The translations under genes and the position numbers were made by a program. 64,000 nucleotides of DNA from an uncultured Muribaculaceae bacterium (GTDB lineage: Bacteria > Bacteroidota > Bacteroidia > Bacteroidales > Muribaculaceae), in assembly GCA_910579105.1 (NCBI GenBank), contig CAJTRT010000004.1, positions 1 through 64,000 on the forward strand, in the 5' to 3' direction. The notes beneath the pieces are model-generated. The model worked only from the letters and a program-made list of their open reading frames with translations. It was not told where the DNA came from and searched no databases. Positions 32,601 through 40,569 of the stretch are shown piece by piece. Every line of letters starts with the position of its first letter. The stretch's first letter is position 1.

Positions 32601-33824
32601 ACCACCCTCGGTCCAGTAGGTCGACGAAAGCTCGAGCGTGCCGGGCATCGCCAGGTAGCCCGACGGAACCTTGGTGGCGTCGTAGTCCTCGGCGACCCAA
32701 TTGAACGTCGGAGCCATTATGTTGGTGATATAGCCGGTGTTGCCCACGCCGGTGAAAGTGAACTTGATAGTCTTGCGGCCGCGGGCCATCACCCCTTCGA
32801 GGGGGATTGTGTGGTCGTTCCTTCCGCCGGTAAACGTGTAGTGCTGGTCGATCTCGACGTTGCCGGAAGTCTGGTCGGTGATCTGTATGCGGATATCGTC
32901 GTTCTGACCGTTCGCCTGGTCCCAGCGGAACGGCACAACCAGATCATAAGCGCCGGCCTTGTCGCAGAAGAAGTTGGTGGAGCACCACCCTCCGTTCTTG
33001 ATGCTGCCGAACTGCCCGTCCTGTCCGTCATACGCGATCGCACCGCCGATTGTCCAGCCAGCCTCGGTCTTGTCCGTGGCCTGTTCGATCTTGTTAAGCG
33101 TTCCGGGAACCACCGCCCAGCCCGCGGGCGCGGTCTCCGTGGCGGAATTTACCATTTCACCCGAGACCTTAACATTTGCCACAAAAGCGTTTCGCGTAGT
33201 GGCTTTTTCCGCAGAACCCTGGTTTGATTTTGAGGTGAGGTAGATTCTAATCCTCAGAGGGTTCTCAGATGTAGCCGTCACGCCTGATATGCCGAGGCTG
33301 ACGGTTCTTGCCGCCTGGGAAATATCTGTGGCATTATCCCTCAAAGGCGCTACCGATGCGGATGCGGCATATATCTCCTTGGTCGTCGAGCCGCAAATAG
33401 CATCCACACTATAACGTCCGTCGCCCCAGCCGGTGTTCATATATTCAAACGACAGATTATTCGGAATAAACTTATCCTCACCAGTGGGTGTAATCGTGAA
33501 TTCGAGATAATTTGTCGTTTTTTGGAAAGCGGTGATATTGGTATGCTTGAATTTAGTCATCACCACTCCGTCAAATTCCTTGGTGCCATTGCCCGACAAG
33601 AATTCACCCATTTCAAACGAAAGGGATAACGCATCATTGGATGCCACGCCTGTTATGGCTTCCGGCGCCACACCCATCGCCCAGGTGGCGGTTACGGGGG
33701 TGGCGGCCTCTTCGGCCTGTGGTGCCGGGAAAGCCGTATTCGAGGAGGTCGCGGCGGCGTAGGCCACGCCGGCGGCGAGAAGGCCGCTGAATGCGAGAGC
33801 TCCCATTAGTTTTGTTATTCGCAT
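29646..33824 (-). CDS. Giant multidomain pectin methylesterase (CE8)
   Basis: Demethylates homogalacturonan. With 1392 residues it is about four times the usual CE8 length. A signal peptide is followed by several beta-sandwich modules: about 25-190, then two related carbohydrate-binding-like modules at about 235-375 and 388-520, then Ig-like regions to about 950. The CE8 beta-helix lies at about 950-1235, with Gln in G-Q-A-V-A-L, Asp1079 in G-Y-Q-D-T-Y, nucleophile Asp1099 in G-T-V-D-F-I and Arg in L-G-R-P-W. An Fn3-like part and the tail Y-Y-N-L-Q-G end the protein. I start at ATG 33824, where a normal signal peptide begins (M-R-I-T-K-L-M-G-A-L). Upstream codons cross REP-like palindromes. 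Confidence 0.88.
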   Translation of the reverse strand: MRITKLMGALAFSGLLAAGVAYAAATSSNTAFPAPQAEEAATPVTATWAMGVAPEAITGVASNDALSLSFEMGEFLSGNGTKEFDGVVMTKFKHTNITAFQKTTNYLEFTITPTGEDKFIPNNLSFEYMNTGWGDGRYSVDAICGSTTKEIYAASASVAPLRDNATDISQAARTVSLGISGVTATSENPLRIRIYLTSKSNQGSAEKATTRNAFVANVKVSGEMVNSATETAPAGWAVVPGTLNKIEQATDKTEAGWTIGGAIAYDGQDGQFGSIKNGGWCSTNFFCDKAGAYDLVVPFRWDQANGQNDDIRIQITDQTSGNVEIDQHYTFTGGRNDHTIPLEGVMARGRKTIKFTFTGVGNTGYITNIMAPTFNWVAEDYDATKVPSGYLAMPGTLELSSTYWTEGGLRIENAGSANPNFGYASNGASATAKVYGTEAGVYSANIDFYAYYGEGDLKIELTDEATKKVEAEAVHHVAAQGKADIILAGKVATGKKSFKVSFQNVAGSFCANFYAPVVTKVADEFARISGVTLEGALESSAEGYDWNFNLPKAFAGETVTLNVAAENGAVSAKVGENAVEVVDGKITIPAPAPGEGTDIIITLAAADNAVAAQTEYAVRVFRLSDARVASLTVDGNAVDAAVVEALNAEGAATLSGNIYTALPAVKAVFVDGSTAEVTATADGVATFVGKSGDDEKTFTLTVDGIHLYTAAEADKVVTIKYDAAFKGESSWSNGMYTILNCNDGYGSWFNLNRSGVTWEVPANIVVKQMVFKSLKENYDHVSKVRSVVSGDAVVYLPTNSEFIIGDANAYDLVVNFENHQAGTPVEISFDCQGQPMAWFEFVVEEQRLQGEPTVQSGSNTQVDTKNHCVVTLDFGRQMKDCVAEYDGKSVKADGGTTALKFSLWDLAWGQETTLTIPAGAAVDVDGNTNSEAITYTVAVAEQPTTVAPVEAVTYVSTVDELKAAVASVMETNRTADAPRHVIFLNNGDYDLGSGENAPLLHINKAYNVSVVGESRDGVVVHGNVKGISYPVFSIRYSANIYLENFTIRNDAGISAGQAVALTGGNRDVMVNMLLLGYQDTYVTGEQGYYKDCDIRGTVDFICGGGNHYFDHCVFVIEADGSKVCAPHTSAAQKWGYVFQNCSIKSNGYSYYLGRPWQNEPRAYYLNTTMDAQPAGGGWEGMGALVTHFYEYNSMDASGNVVDLGGRGNSSTSINKYTPVLTDEEAAVFTVENVLGGDDSWLATEELALDIQAPEGVEYKDEDGSKYIHWTPVAGAAGYLLYNKGAYIGYASGDCDRFDLLTGTGYRKAAARAGEDFSYTVRAMAPNGTMSAHSFAMEPGQTTGIGTVGAEEAVRVEYYNLQGQPVAEGYRGAVVRVAVKADGTRSVSKILAE

Positions 33825-33908
33825 TGTGTAAAGTAAGTGATAGGTATGTAATTTTATAGGTAATTTGATTGTTCGCAAGCGGTCAGGCCGGTTTCCGCCA
33901 TCCGGGAT

Positions 33909-33984
33909 GTAGGGACGCGGCGTGCCGCGTATAACAGGGAATTCTTCTAAATGGCCACTTATATGCGGCACGCCGCGTCCGTAC
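33909..33984. repeat. REPIN-like inverted repeat pair, family A
   Basis: Left arm 33909-33932 begins GTAGGGACGCGGCGTGCCGC. The right arm (33963-33984) is the reverse complement with one change near the head. It lies in the 346-bp gap between the two large CE8 genes. That gap otherwise holds palindromes and a terminator but no gene. Confidence 0.8.
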
Positions 33985-34011
33985 GGGCCGGGGGAATCCC
34001 TTAACATTTTA

Positions 34012-34037
34012 TTTATAGCGCCGTACGGCGCTATAAA
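34012..34037. repeat. 26-bp perfect palindrome
   Basis: TTTATAGCGCCGT followed directly by its reverse complement. It has no loop, so as RNA it would form a hairpin with a few unpaired bases. It lies between a REPIN and a related GTAGGGAC palindrome, so it may be part of a composite repeat. Confidence 0.75.
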
Positions 34038-34054
34038 GCCCCCGGGGGCTTGGT

Positions 34055-34081
34055 GTAGGGACGCGATATGTCGCATCCCTG
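34055..34081. repeat. Single REP-like element with GCGATATGTCGC core
   Basis: It has the same GTAGGGAC head as the REPIN arms but a different palindromic core (CGCGA-TATG-TCGC). A relative with a GCGATATATCGC core lies at 45156-45180. Confidence 0.6.
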
Positions 34082-34109
34082 CCGTTGACGGTTTTGCCCC
34101 GGTTGACGG

Positions 34110-34156
34110 GAAAAAGAGCCGGGGGAGGTGGTTGTGTGTGAGCCTCCCCCGGCTCT
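34110..34156 (-). terminator. Terminator of the second large CE8 gene
   Basis: A 14-bp perfect stem, AGAGCCGGGGGAGG (34115-34128) with its complement at 34143-34156. On the minus strand CTTTTTCCC follows. Confidence 0.85.
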
Positions 34157-34170
34157 CCGCGGTTGTCAAA

Positions 34171-37100
34171 TCAGAGTTTCAGGTTCTTGGTGGCGCCGTC
34201 GCAGGCTACGCGGACGCTGACGCCGCGGTAGTCCTTCGAGACGCGCACGCCGCGCAGGTCATAGTAGGCCGCTCCGTCCTCAGTGTCGGCACCGACTGCC
34301 TCAACTCCCACCTGGCCGGAGGGGGTTACGGGAGCCGAGTGCTCCGACAGGGTGCCGTTGGCGCTCATTGCGCGGATGGTGTAGACATCATCGCCAGCCT
34401 TGGCGGCAGCGTCCAGGGCGTAGGATGCCTGGTTGCCGGGAACATAACCGGCGTACTCGCCAAGGCGGTAAACCAGGTAACCGGCGGCACGCTTGTCGGC
34501 AGTCCAGGTAATCGCGCCGGCAGCCGCGTCATAGGTGGCGACAGGGGCGGCCAGCACCTCGTACTCATCAGGCGCGAGCCAGGAATCAGTGCCTCCGAGC
34601 ACGTTCTCCACAGTGAACTCGGCGGCCTCCTCGGCGGTCAGCACCGGTGTGTACTTGTTGGTCGAAGTCGGCGAGTTGCCGCGTACCGAAAGGTCGATCA
34701 GGTTGCCGTTCTTGTCCTTTGAGCCGTACTCGTAGAAGTGGGTCGGGAGGGTGCCCATCTTGTCCCAGCCGTTGGCCGAGCAGGTTGCCTCCATAGTGGT
34801 GTTCAGCCAGTAGCAGCGGGGCTCGTTCTGCCAGGGGCGCCCCAGGTTATAGCTGGAAATCCCCTTGATCACGCAGTTCTGGAATACGTAGCCCCATTTG
34901 AGCAGCGCCGAGGTAGAGGGCGCGGTGACAACCGAGCCCTTGCGGGTGTTGACGAACACGCAGCGGTCATAGAAATGGTCGCCACCGCCGCAGATGTAGT
35001 CGACCGACCCGTGGATCTCGCAGTTGTAGTAGTAGCCCTGCTCGCCGGTCACCTGTGTGTCCTGATTCGACTGCAAGCGCATGTTCACCATAATGTCGCG
35101 GTTGCCGCCGTAGTGGGCCACGCCGACCCCCTTGCCGTTGCCGTCGCCGTTCTCGTCGAAGCAGCCCCAGTCAAGGTCGTTGCGGATGGTGAAGTTCTCC
35201 ATATAGATATTTGTGGAGTTGCGGGTCGAGAACACGGGGTATGAGATGCCGGTGATATTTCCGCGGAGCACAACGCCGTCGCGGCTCTCGCCGATAATCG
35301 ACACGTTGAACGCCTTGTTGAGGTGGAGCATCGGCTCGGACTTGGAAGAAGTGCCGAGGTTGTAGTCGCCTTTCTTCATATAAATCACGCGGCGGGGAGC
35401 GTCGGCGGTCTTGTTGGTCTCCATGCAGGAAGCGATAGCGGCCTTGAACCCGTCGATGTCGCTGACAACGGTCAGTTCCTCTACGGGAACGACGTCGGCT
35501 GGAGCGCCAACGGCGATCTCAGCCGGGGTGGGATACTCGTTGCTGTTGCCGAACTTGTCGACCAGCGCGCCGGCGGGAATCTCGAACGCGTTGGAGGCGT
35601 TCCATTCCAGGTCCCAGAGCGAGAAGTAGAGCACCGTCGAGCCTCCCTCGGCCTTGGCGGTCTTGGCCAGTCCGGGGCCGTATTTCAGATAGCCCGAAGC
35701 CATCTCGCGGTCGAACGCGATCTTGATAACGCAGTGGTTCTGGCGCAACGGCTCCTGGGTGGGGAGCCAGGTGAACTCGGTAATCTGGGGCTCGCCGGTG
35801 AGGGCTGCCTCCTCTACCACGAACTCGAACCAGGCCACGGGTTGCGAGCCGTCCTTGAACTTGAAGAGTATCGGCTCGCCTGCCTGATGGTTGTCGATGT
35901 TGACAACCAGGTCGTAGCGGGGCTTGGTGTTGGAGAAGTCATTGTCGGAGGGGAGGTAGACCGTCGCGCCTTCCGACTTGACATATTCAACCGTGCCGGG
36001 GGCGTAGTTGTCGCCAAGCTGGCAGAACTTGACCTGCTTGACGGTAACGTTGGCAGGCACCGACCAGCTCAGCTCCTTGTTGCTGCGGAACTTGAACTGC
36101 GTGCCACCCCAGCCGTCGTTGCAGTCGCGGAGGGTGTAGACGCCGTTGCTCCACGAGCCGTCCTCCTTGTTGTTGGCCGAATCGTAAACGAGCTTCACGG
36201 TCTGCTGCCCCTCGGCGGGGGTGAAGATGTGAACTCCCTCGATTGTGAACACGAAGCTCTTCTCCACAGCGCCCGAAACACCCTTGAACGCCGCCTTGGC
36301 GGCGGTGCCTTCGAGAGTAACAGCGGCCTCCGCGGTGGTGCCGTCGGCAAACCTGGCGGTAACCGCGGGCTTCGCAGTGTACACCTTGGTGGAGAGGGTC
36401 GCCGCGGCGGTCTCGCCGTTTAGACTTTCGAGCAGCTCGGGGGTGGAGACCTCGTAGCCGTCAACCTCGATGCCACTGACCATCACGCCCCCGATGCGGT
36501 AGAGACGCACCTTCACCTCGGTCTGCGGGCAGTAAGCTCCCTCGGCGGGGGTGAGCGTGAGGGTCACGACTGTCTCCTGGTTGGGTGCGGGAGTGGCTAT
36601 TGTCAGCTTGCCGCCGTCCATAGTGCCCTTGTCGGCGGTCACGGTGCCGTTCATCGCGGCGATGTCCAGCACGACACTTTCCGAGGCATAGCTTTCAGGG
36701 AAATTGAAGCAGTAGTCGAACCCTTCGAGCGGCGTGTTCTCCACCCCCTCTACGCTTACGGAGGAGATTTCGGAGTAACAGGTGCCGATTTTCTCGAATG
36801 AGGGGGCGGCGAAGTTGGTGATGTACTGGCCGTGCCCCTTGTCGTCGAACGATATTTTCAGGGTCTTCCTGCCGGTGGTGATCACACCTTTAAGGGGGAT
36901 GCGCGCCTTACCCTTGTCGGTAAAGGTGTAGACGGCCTTCGCCTCGGTGGCTCCGGATTCGACATCGACCACCTCGAAGAAAATCCAGCTGGTGTAGCCG
37001 GCCTTGTTCCAGGTGAAATTGTAGTCCATCGCGTAAGCCCCTTCCTCGGTGCAGAAGAAGTTGGTGGAAATCTTGGCGTTGGCCTTGATCGAGCCAAAAT

Positions 37101-37356
37101 TAGGCGGGGTCTTGTCCTCGATCTTGCAGGAACCGCTGAACTCCCAGTTGCCGGTAGCCACGGGAAGCAGCTCGCCGGGAATCGCGGCCCACCCCTCCGG
37201 GGCGCTTTCCGCTCTGGCGGCCACTTTGGAGGCGGCATCGGCCCCCGCGGCACCCTTCGGAGCGTCCGCACCGGCGAATCCGCCCGCGGCGTAAGCCCCG
37301 CCGACGGCCAGAAGGCCGGCGGCAAAGGCTCCGCATAGCATTTTTATAAGTTTCAT
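34171..37356 (-). CDS. Large pectin methylesterase paralogue (CE8) with altered oxyanion position
   Basis: A 1061-residue secreted paralogue of the neighbouring 1392-residue enzyme. A signal peptide is followed by one carbohydrate-binding-like module (about 50-190), Ig-like regions to about 640, a CE8 domain (about 640-920), an Fn3-like part and the tail Y-Y-D-L-R-G-V-R-V. The catalytic Asp766 (S-N-Q-D-T-Q), Asp786 (S-V-D-Y-I-C) and the R-P-W arginine are present. However, the glutamine of the usual G-Q-A-V-A motif is Val744 (G-V-G-V-A-H-Y), and G-Y-Q-D-T-Y has become S-N-Q-D-T-Q. Activity or specificity may therefore differ. It arose by tandem duplication with loss or gain of one module. Confidence 0.86.
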   Translation of the reverse strand: MKLIKMLCGAFAAGLLAVGGAYAAGGFAGADAPKGAAGADAASKVAARAESAPEGWAAIPGELLPVATGNWEFSGSCKIEDKTPPNFGSIKANAKISTNFFCTEEGAYAMDYNFTWNKAGYTSWIFFEVVDVESGATEAKAVYTFTDKGKARIPLKGVITTGRKTLKISFDDKGHGQYITNFAAPSFEKIGTCYSEISSVSVEGVENTPLEGFDYCFNFPESYASESVVLDIAAMNGTVTADKGTMDGGKLTIATPAPNQETVVTLTLTPAEGAYCPQTEVKVRLYRIGGVMVSGIEVDGYEVSTPELLESLNGETAAATLSTKVYTAKPAVTARFADGTTAEAAVTLEGTAAKAAFKGVSGAVEKSFVFTIEGVHIFTPAEGQQTVKLVYDSANNKEDGSWSNGVYTLRDCNDGWGGTQFKFRSNKELSWSVPANVTVKQVKFCQLGDNYAPGTVEYVKSEGATVYLPSDNDFSNTKPRYDLVVNIDNHQAGEPILFKFKDGSQPVAWFEFVVEEAALTGEPQITEFTWLPTQEPLRQNHCVIKIAFDREMASGYLKYGPGLAKTAKAEGGSTVLYFSLWDLEWNASNAFEIPAGALVDKFGNSNEYPTPAEIAVGAPADVVPVEELTVVSDIDGFKAAIASCMETNKTADAPRRVIYMKKGDYNLGTSSKSEPMLHLNKAFNVSIIGESRDGVVLRGNITGISYPVFSTRNSTNIYMENFTIRNDLDWGCFDENGDGNGKGVGVAHYGGNRDIMVNMRLQSNQDTQVTGEQGYYYNCEIHGSVDYICGGGDHFYDRCVFVNTRKGSVVTAPSTSALLKWGYVFQNCVIKGISSYNLGRPWQNEPRCYWLNTTMEATCSANGWDKMGTLPTHFYEYGSKDKNGNLIDLSVRGNSPTSTNKYTPVLTAEEAAEFTVENVLGGTDSWLAPDEYEVLAAPVATYDAAAGAITWTADKRAAGYLVYRLGEYAGYVPGNQASYALDAAAKAGDDVYTIRAMSANGTLSEHSAPVTPSGQVGVEAVGADTEDGAAYYDLRGVRVSKDYRGVSVRVACDGATKNLKL

Positions 37357-37381
37357 AGGTTGGTTTATGGTTTAAGGTTTT

Positions 37382-38866
37382 TTACTTTTTCTTTGAGCGC
37401 TCGCGCCAAAGGGCGGTCATGTCCTCGAGGGTCTTACCCTTGGTCTCGGGCACCAGCTTGTAGACGAACAGAGCCGCCAGCACGCAGATCACGCCGTAGA
37501 GGGCGTAGGCGAAGCAGTGGCCGAACTTGTCGCCCATGTCGCCGAGGCTCATATTGTACATCGGCACGAACGTCGACGACACTATGAAGTTGAAAATCCA
37601 CTGGAACGCCACGGCGATGGCCACCGCCTGCGAGCGGATGGTGTTCGGGAAAATCTCCGCGATCAGCACCCAGCAGATGGGGCCCCACGAGAACATGAAC
37701 GAGGCCGAGTAGACCATGATGCTGACAACCGGCATCAGTGGCGGGCACTCGACCACGTTGCTCAGGGCGACACCGAGCGCGCCGACCGCCATGCCGATCG
37801 AGCCCCAGATAAGCAGCGGCTTGCGGCCGAGCTTCTCGACGGTGAACACCGCCACGAGGGTGAACGAGATGTTGACGATGCCCATGATGACTGTCTGCAC
37901 CATCGGGTTGCCCATGTTCATCGACTCGAAGATGCGCGGCGCGTAGTAAAGCACGGCGTTTATGCCGACAGCCTGCTGGAACACCGAGAGCATGACGCCC
38001 ACGAAAATCACCAGCACGCCGAACGAGAACAGGCGCTCGCTCTTCACCTCGACCGTCTCCTTGATCTGCGTCAGAATCTCGCGGGCTTTGGCGCGGCCGT
38101 TGATGCGTTCCAGGATCGACAGCGCCCTGCCGTCCTTGCCCACGAGGGCCAGGTAGCGCGGGCTCTCGGGCACGAAGCATACCAGTATGGTGAAGATTCC
38201 GGCCACGAACGCCTCCGAGCCGAACATGTAGCGCCAGCCGGTGCTGACGGTCCAGGGGTCGCTCTGGGGGGAGACGGCGTAGACCGCCTCGCCCATCTTC
38301 TCTATTATGGGCTGGGTATGCTCGCCGAGAATCAGGAAGTTGACGAAGTAGACAACCAGCTGGCCGAAGATTATGGCGAACTGGTTCCATGAAACGAGAG
38401 TGCCGCGGAGGTTGCTCGGAGCCACCTCGGCGATATACATCGGGCAGATCGCCGAAGCGAGGCCCACGCCGATGCCACCGATCACGCGGTATACGTTGAA
38501 CGCCCACAGCAGGCTGAACGAGGGCACGCCGTAGTCGTAGAACATGAATTCGGGATAATAGGAACCGAGGGCCGACACGAAGAAGAACACCCCGGCGATA
38601 ATCAGCGACTTCTTGCGGCCGAAGCTACCGGCGAAATAACCCGAAAGGGCCGCGCCGATGATGCACCCCAGCAGGGCGCTCGAAGAAGTTATGCCGTGTA
38701 TGGTATCGGAATATACGAAATCTTTCGCTCCGAGGAAGAAAGCCTGCAGGCCGCGCTCGGCACCGGAAATCACCGCCGTGTCGTAGCCGAAGAGCAGGCC
38801 GCCCAGCACCGCCACCAGCACGATGGAAAACAGATAGAGCTTGCTCCCTTTATCGTTGTTGCTCAT
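37382..38866 (-). CDS. xylE: Sugar porter MFS transporter, probable D-xylose/H+ symporter
   Basis: A 494-residue twelve-helix inner-membrane symporter of the sugar porter family. Motifs: G-Y-D-T-A-V-I-S-G in helix 1, F-G-R-K-K-S in loop 2-3, P-S-N-L-R-G-T-L-V-S-W-N-Q in helix 4-5, P-E-S-P-R-Y-L, Q-Q-A-V-G-I-N-A-V-L-Y-Y-A-P in helix 7, and P-E-T-K-G-K-T-L-E at the end. Overall form is XylE-like, and xylA and xylB lie upstream on the same strand. The 297-bp gap to xylA contains an RNA element on the opposite strand and a large inverted repeat, so this gene may have its own control. Confidence 0.88.
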   Translation of the reverse strand: MSNNDKGSKLYLFSIVLVAVLGGLLFGYDTAVISGAERGLQAFFLGAKDFVYSDTIHGITSSSALLGCIIGAALSGYFAGSFGRKKSLIIAGVFFFVSALGSYYPEFMFYDYGVPSFSLLWAFNVYRVIGGIGVGLASAICPMYIAEVAPSNLRGTLVSWNQFAIIFGQLVVYFVNFLILGEHTQPIIEKMGEAVYAVSPQSDPWTVSTGWRYMFGSEAFVAGIFTILVCFVPESPRYLALVGKDGRALSILERINGRAKAREILTQIKETVEVKSERLFSFGVLVIFVGVMLSVFQQAVGINAVLYYAPRIFESMNMGNPMVQTVIMGIVNISFTLVAVFTVEKLGRKPLLIWGSIGMAVGALGVALSNVVECPPLMPVVSIMVYSASFMFSWGPICWVLIAEIFPNTIRSQAVAIAVAFQWIFNFIVSSTFVPMYNMSLGDMGDKFGHCFAYALYGVICVLAALFVYKLVPETKGKTLEDMTALWRERSKKK

Positions 38867-38929
38867 GGAATTAGTTTAGGAGAGTTTAGAGGGTTTTCAG
38901 ATTTATAGGTTAAATTGATAAAAAAGAGG

Positions 38930-38980
38930 TTTCGTCGGACGAGTCAGACAAGTCCGACAAGTCCGACAAGTCCGACGAAA
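38930..38980. repeat. Inverted repeat around tandem 9-mers in the xylE leader
   Basis: TTTCGTCGGAC (38930-38940) and GTCCGACGAAA (38970-38980) are perfect inverse copies. Between them lie three tandem units of the form AGTCCGACA. It is in the 5' leader region of xylE (minus strand), about 65-115 bp from its start. A relaxed relative sits in the kduI-gltD gap. Confidence 0.75.
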
Positions 38981-39036
38981 CCAAATTTTTCTGCATCCGA
39001 CGAAACCAGTTTTCTAAGTTTGCTGCCGGATGGCCG

Positions 39037-39161
39037 GCGGCTCGTCAGAACGGTCCGGATGGTAGGAGCCGGAGTCCGAGGGTGACGGGAGCGGTCTTAG
39101 GACCGTGACCGAACCCGGGTGGCTTCGGCGACGACCCAGACGGGCCGTTATCACGAGCCGC
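39037..39161 (+). ncRNA. Structured RNA element, copy 3 of 3, diverged with compensatory changes
   Basis: Same architecture as the copies at 19886 and 22517, but many paired bases have changed on both sides: outer stem GCGGCTCGT/ACGAGCCGC; P1 AACGGTCCG/CGGGCCGTT; P2 GCCGGAG/CTTCGGC; P3 GGGT/ACCC; P4 CGGTC-TTAG-GACCG. Unpaired GATGGTAGGA, GGGAGC, GTGACCGA and GACGACCCA stay the same. The conserved U-G pair in P1 is kept. It lies on the plus strand between two minus-strand genes and ends 2 bp from the xylA stop codon. Confidence 0.7.
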
Positions 39162-39163
39162 GG

Positions 39164-40480
39164 TTAGGCGTACATGTTGACGATGGCCTCGTACAGCTCC
39201 TGCTTGCCGGAAGTAACGGCGGGCTCGGGCTGGGTCTTGGCGTAGGCTACGACGTCCTCGAGGGTCAGCTTACCCTCCTCGAACTTCTTGCCCTCGCCCT
39301 TGTCGAACGAAGCGTAGCGCTCTTCGAGCATCTTCTTGTAGGGCGACTTCTCCAGAACGTCGGCGGCGCTGAGAAGCGCGCGTGCCATGGCGTCCATGCC
39401 GGCGATGTGGGCGATGAAGATATCCTCCAGGTCGGTGGAGTTGCGGCGGGTCTTGGCGTCGAAGTTGGTGCCGCCGTTGCCGAGGCCGCCGTTGCGGATG
39501 ATCTGCATCATGGCCTGTGTCAGTTCGTAGTTGTCGATGGGGAACTGGTCGGTGTCCCAGCCGTTCTGGTAGTCGCCGCGGTTGGCGTCGATCGAGCCGA
39601 GCATGTTGTTGTCGACGGCCACGCACAGTTCGTGCTCGAAGGTGTGGCCTGCCAGGGTGGCGTGGTTGACCTCGATGTTCACCTTGAAGTCCTTGTCGAG
39701 GCCGTGGGCCTTGAGGAAGCCGACAACGGTCTCTGTGTCGACGTCATACTGGTGCTTGGAGGGTTCCATGGGCTTCGGCTCAATCAGGAAGGTGCCGGTG
39801 AAGCCCTTCGAGCGGGCGTAGTCGCGAGCCATGGTGAGCATCATGGCCAGGTGCTCCTTCTCGCGCTTCTGGTCGGTGTTCAGCAGGCTCATATAGCCCT
39901 CGCGGCCGCCCCAGAAAACGTAGTTCTGACCGCCGAGGGCGATCGTGGCGTCGATGGCGTTCTTGATCTGCACGGCGGCGCGGGCCACGACGTCGAAGTC
40001 GGGGTTGGTCGCGGCACCGTTCATGTAGCGGCCGTTGCCGAACACGTTGGCAGTGCCCCAGAGGTTCTTGATGCCGGTCTCGGCCATCTTCTCTTTGAGG
40101 TAGGCCACGATTTCCTTCATGCGTGCCTCGTAATCCTCGATGTTGTCAAGGTCGCCGATCAGGTCGGTGTCGTGGAAGCAGAAGTACTCGATGCCGAGTT
40201 TCTGCATCACCTCGAAGCCCGCGTCGGCCTTCTGTTTGGCGACGGTCATCGCGTCGGCGCCCTCGTTCCAGGGGAACTTCTTGGTGCCGGTGCCGAACTG
40301 GTCGCCACCCTCGGCGCACAGAGTGTGCCACCAGGCCATGGCGAATTTGAGCCATTCCTTCATAGGCTTGCCGAGAACCACGCGCTCAGCGTCGTAGTAG
40401 CGGTAGGCCATAGGGTTGTAGCTTTCGGGACCCTCGTAGGCGATTTTGCCCACGGTGGGGAAATACTCTTTCTTTGACAT
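39164..40480 (-). CDS. xylA: Xylose isomerase
   Basis: Converts D-xylose to D-xylulose in the cytoplasm. It has 438 residues, the class II length. Active-site segments are all present: F-C-F-H-D-T-D-L with the catalytic His, W-G-G-R-E-G-Y, I-E-P-K-P-M-E-P-S-K-H-Q-Y-D, E-V-N-H-A-T-L-A-G-H-T-F-E-H-E and G-S-I-D-A-N-R-G-D for metal binding. Ninety bp separate it from xylB upstream, consistent with one transcript. Confidence 0.96.
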   Translation of the reverse strand: MSKKEYFPTVGKIAYEGPESYNPMAYRYYDAERVVLGKPMKEWLKFAMAWWHTLCAEGGDQFGTGTKKFPWNEGADAMTVAKQKADAGFEVMQKLGIEYFCFHDTDLIGDLDNIEDYEARMKEIVAYLKEKMAETGIKNLWGTANVFGNGRYMNGAATNPDFDVVARAAVQIKNAIDATIALGGQNYVFWGGREGYMSLLNTDQKREKEHLAMMLTMARDYARSKGFTGTFLIEPKPMEPSKHQYDVDTETVVGFLKAHGLDKDFKVNIEVNHATLAGHTFEHELCVAVDNNMLGSIDANRGDYQNGWDTDQFPIDNYELTQAMMQIIRNGGLGNGGTNFDAKTRRNSTDLEDIFIAHIAGMDAMARALLSAADVLEKSPYKKMLEERYASFDKGEGKKFEEGKLTLEDVVAYAKTQPEPAVTSGKQELYEAIVNMYA

Positions 40481-40569
40481 TGCGGTTTGTGTTATATTGT
40501 TGGTTGTTGTTTTGTTTAAAATCAGCTTATTATAACTCTTATAATTCTTATAAAGAAATTATTCGGGGC

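Noticed and set aside
33825..34169. N-terminal extension of the 1392-residue CE8 protein
   Set aside because: These codons read through a REPIN, a palindrome and a terminator; a normal signal peptide starts at 33824.
38930..38980. Invertible promoter flanked by inverted repeats
   Set aside because: The arms are only 29 bp apart with tandem repeats between them and no -7 box; no recombinase gene is near.
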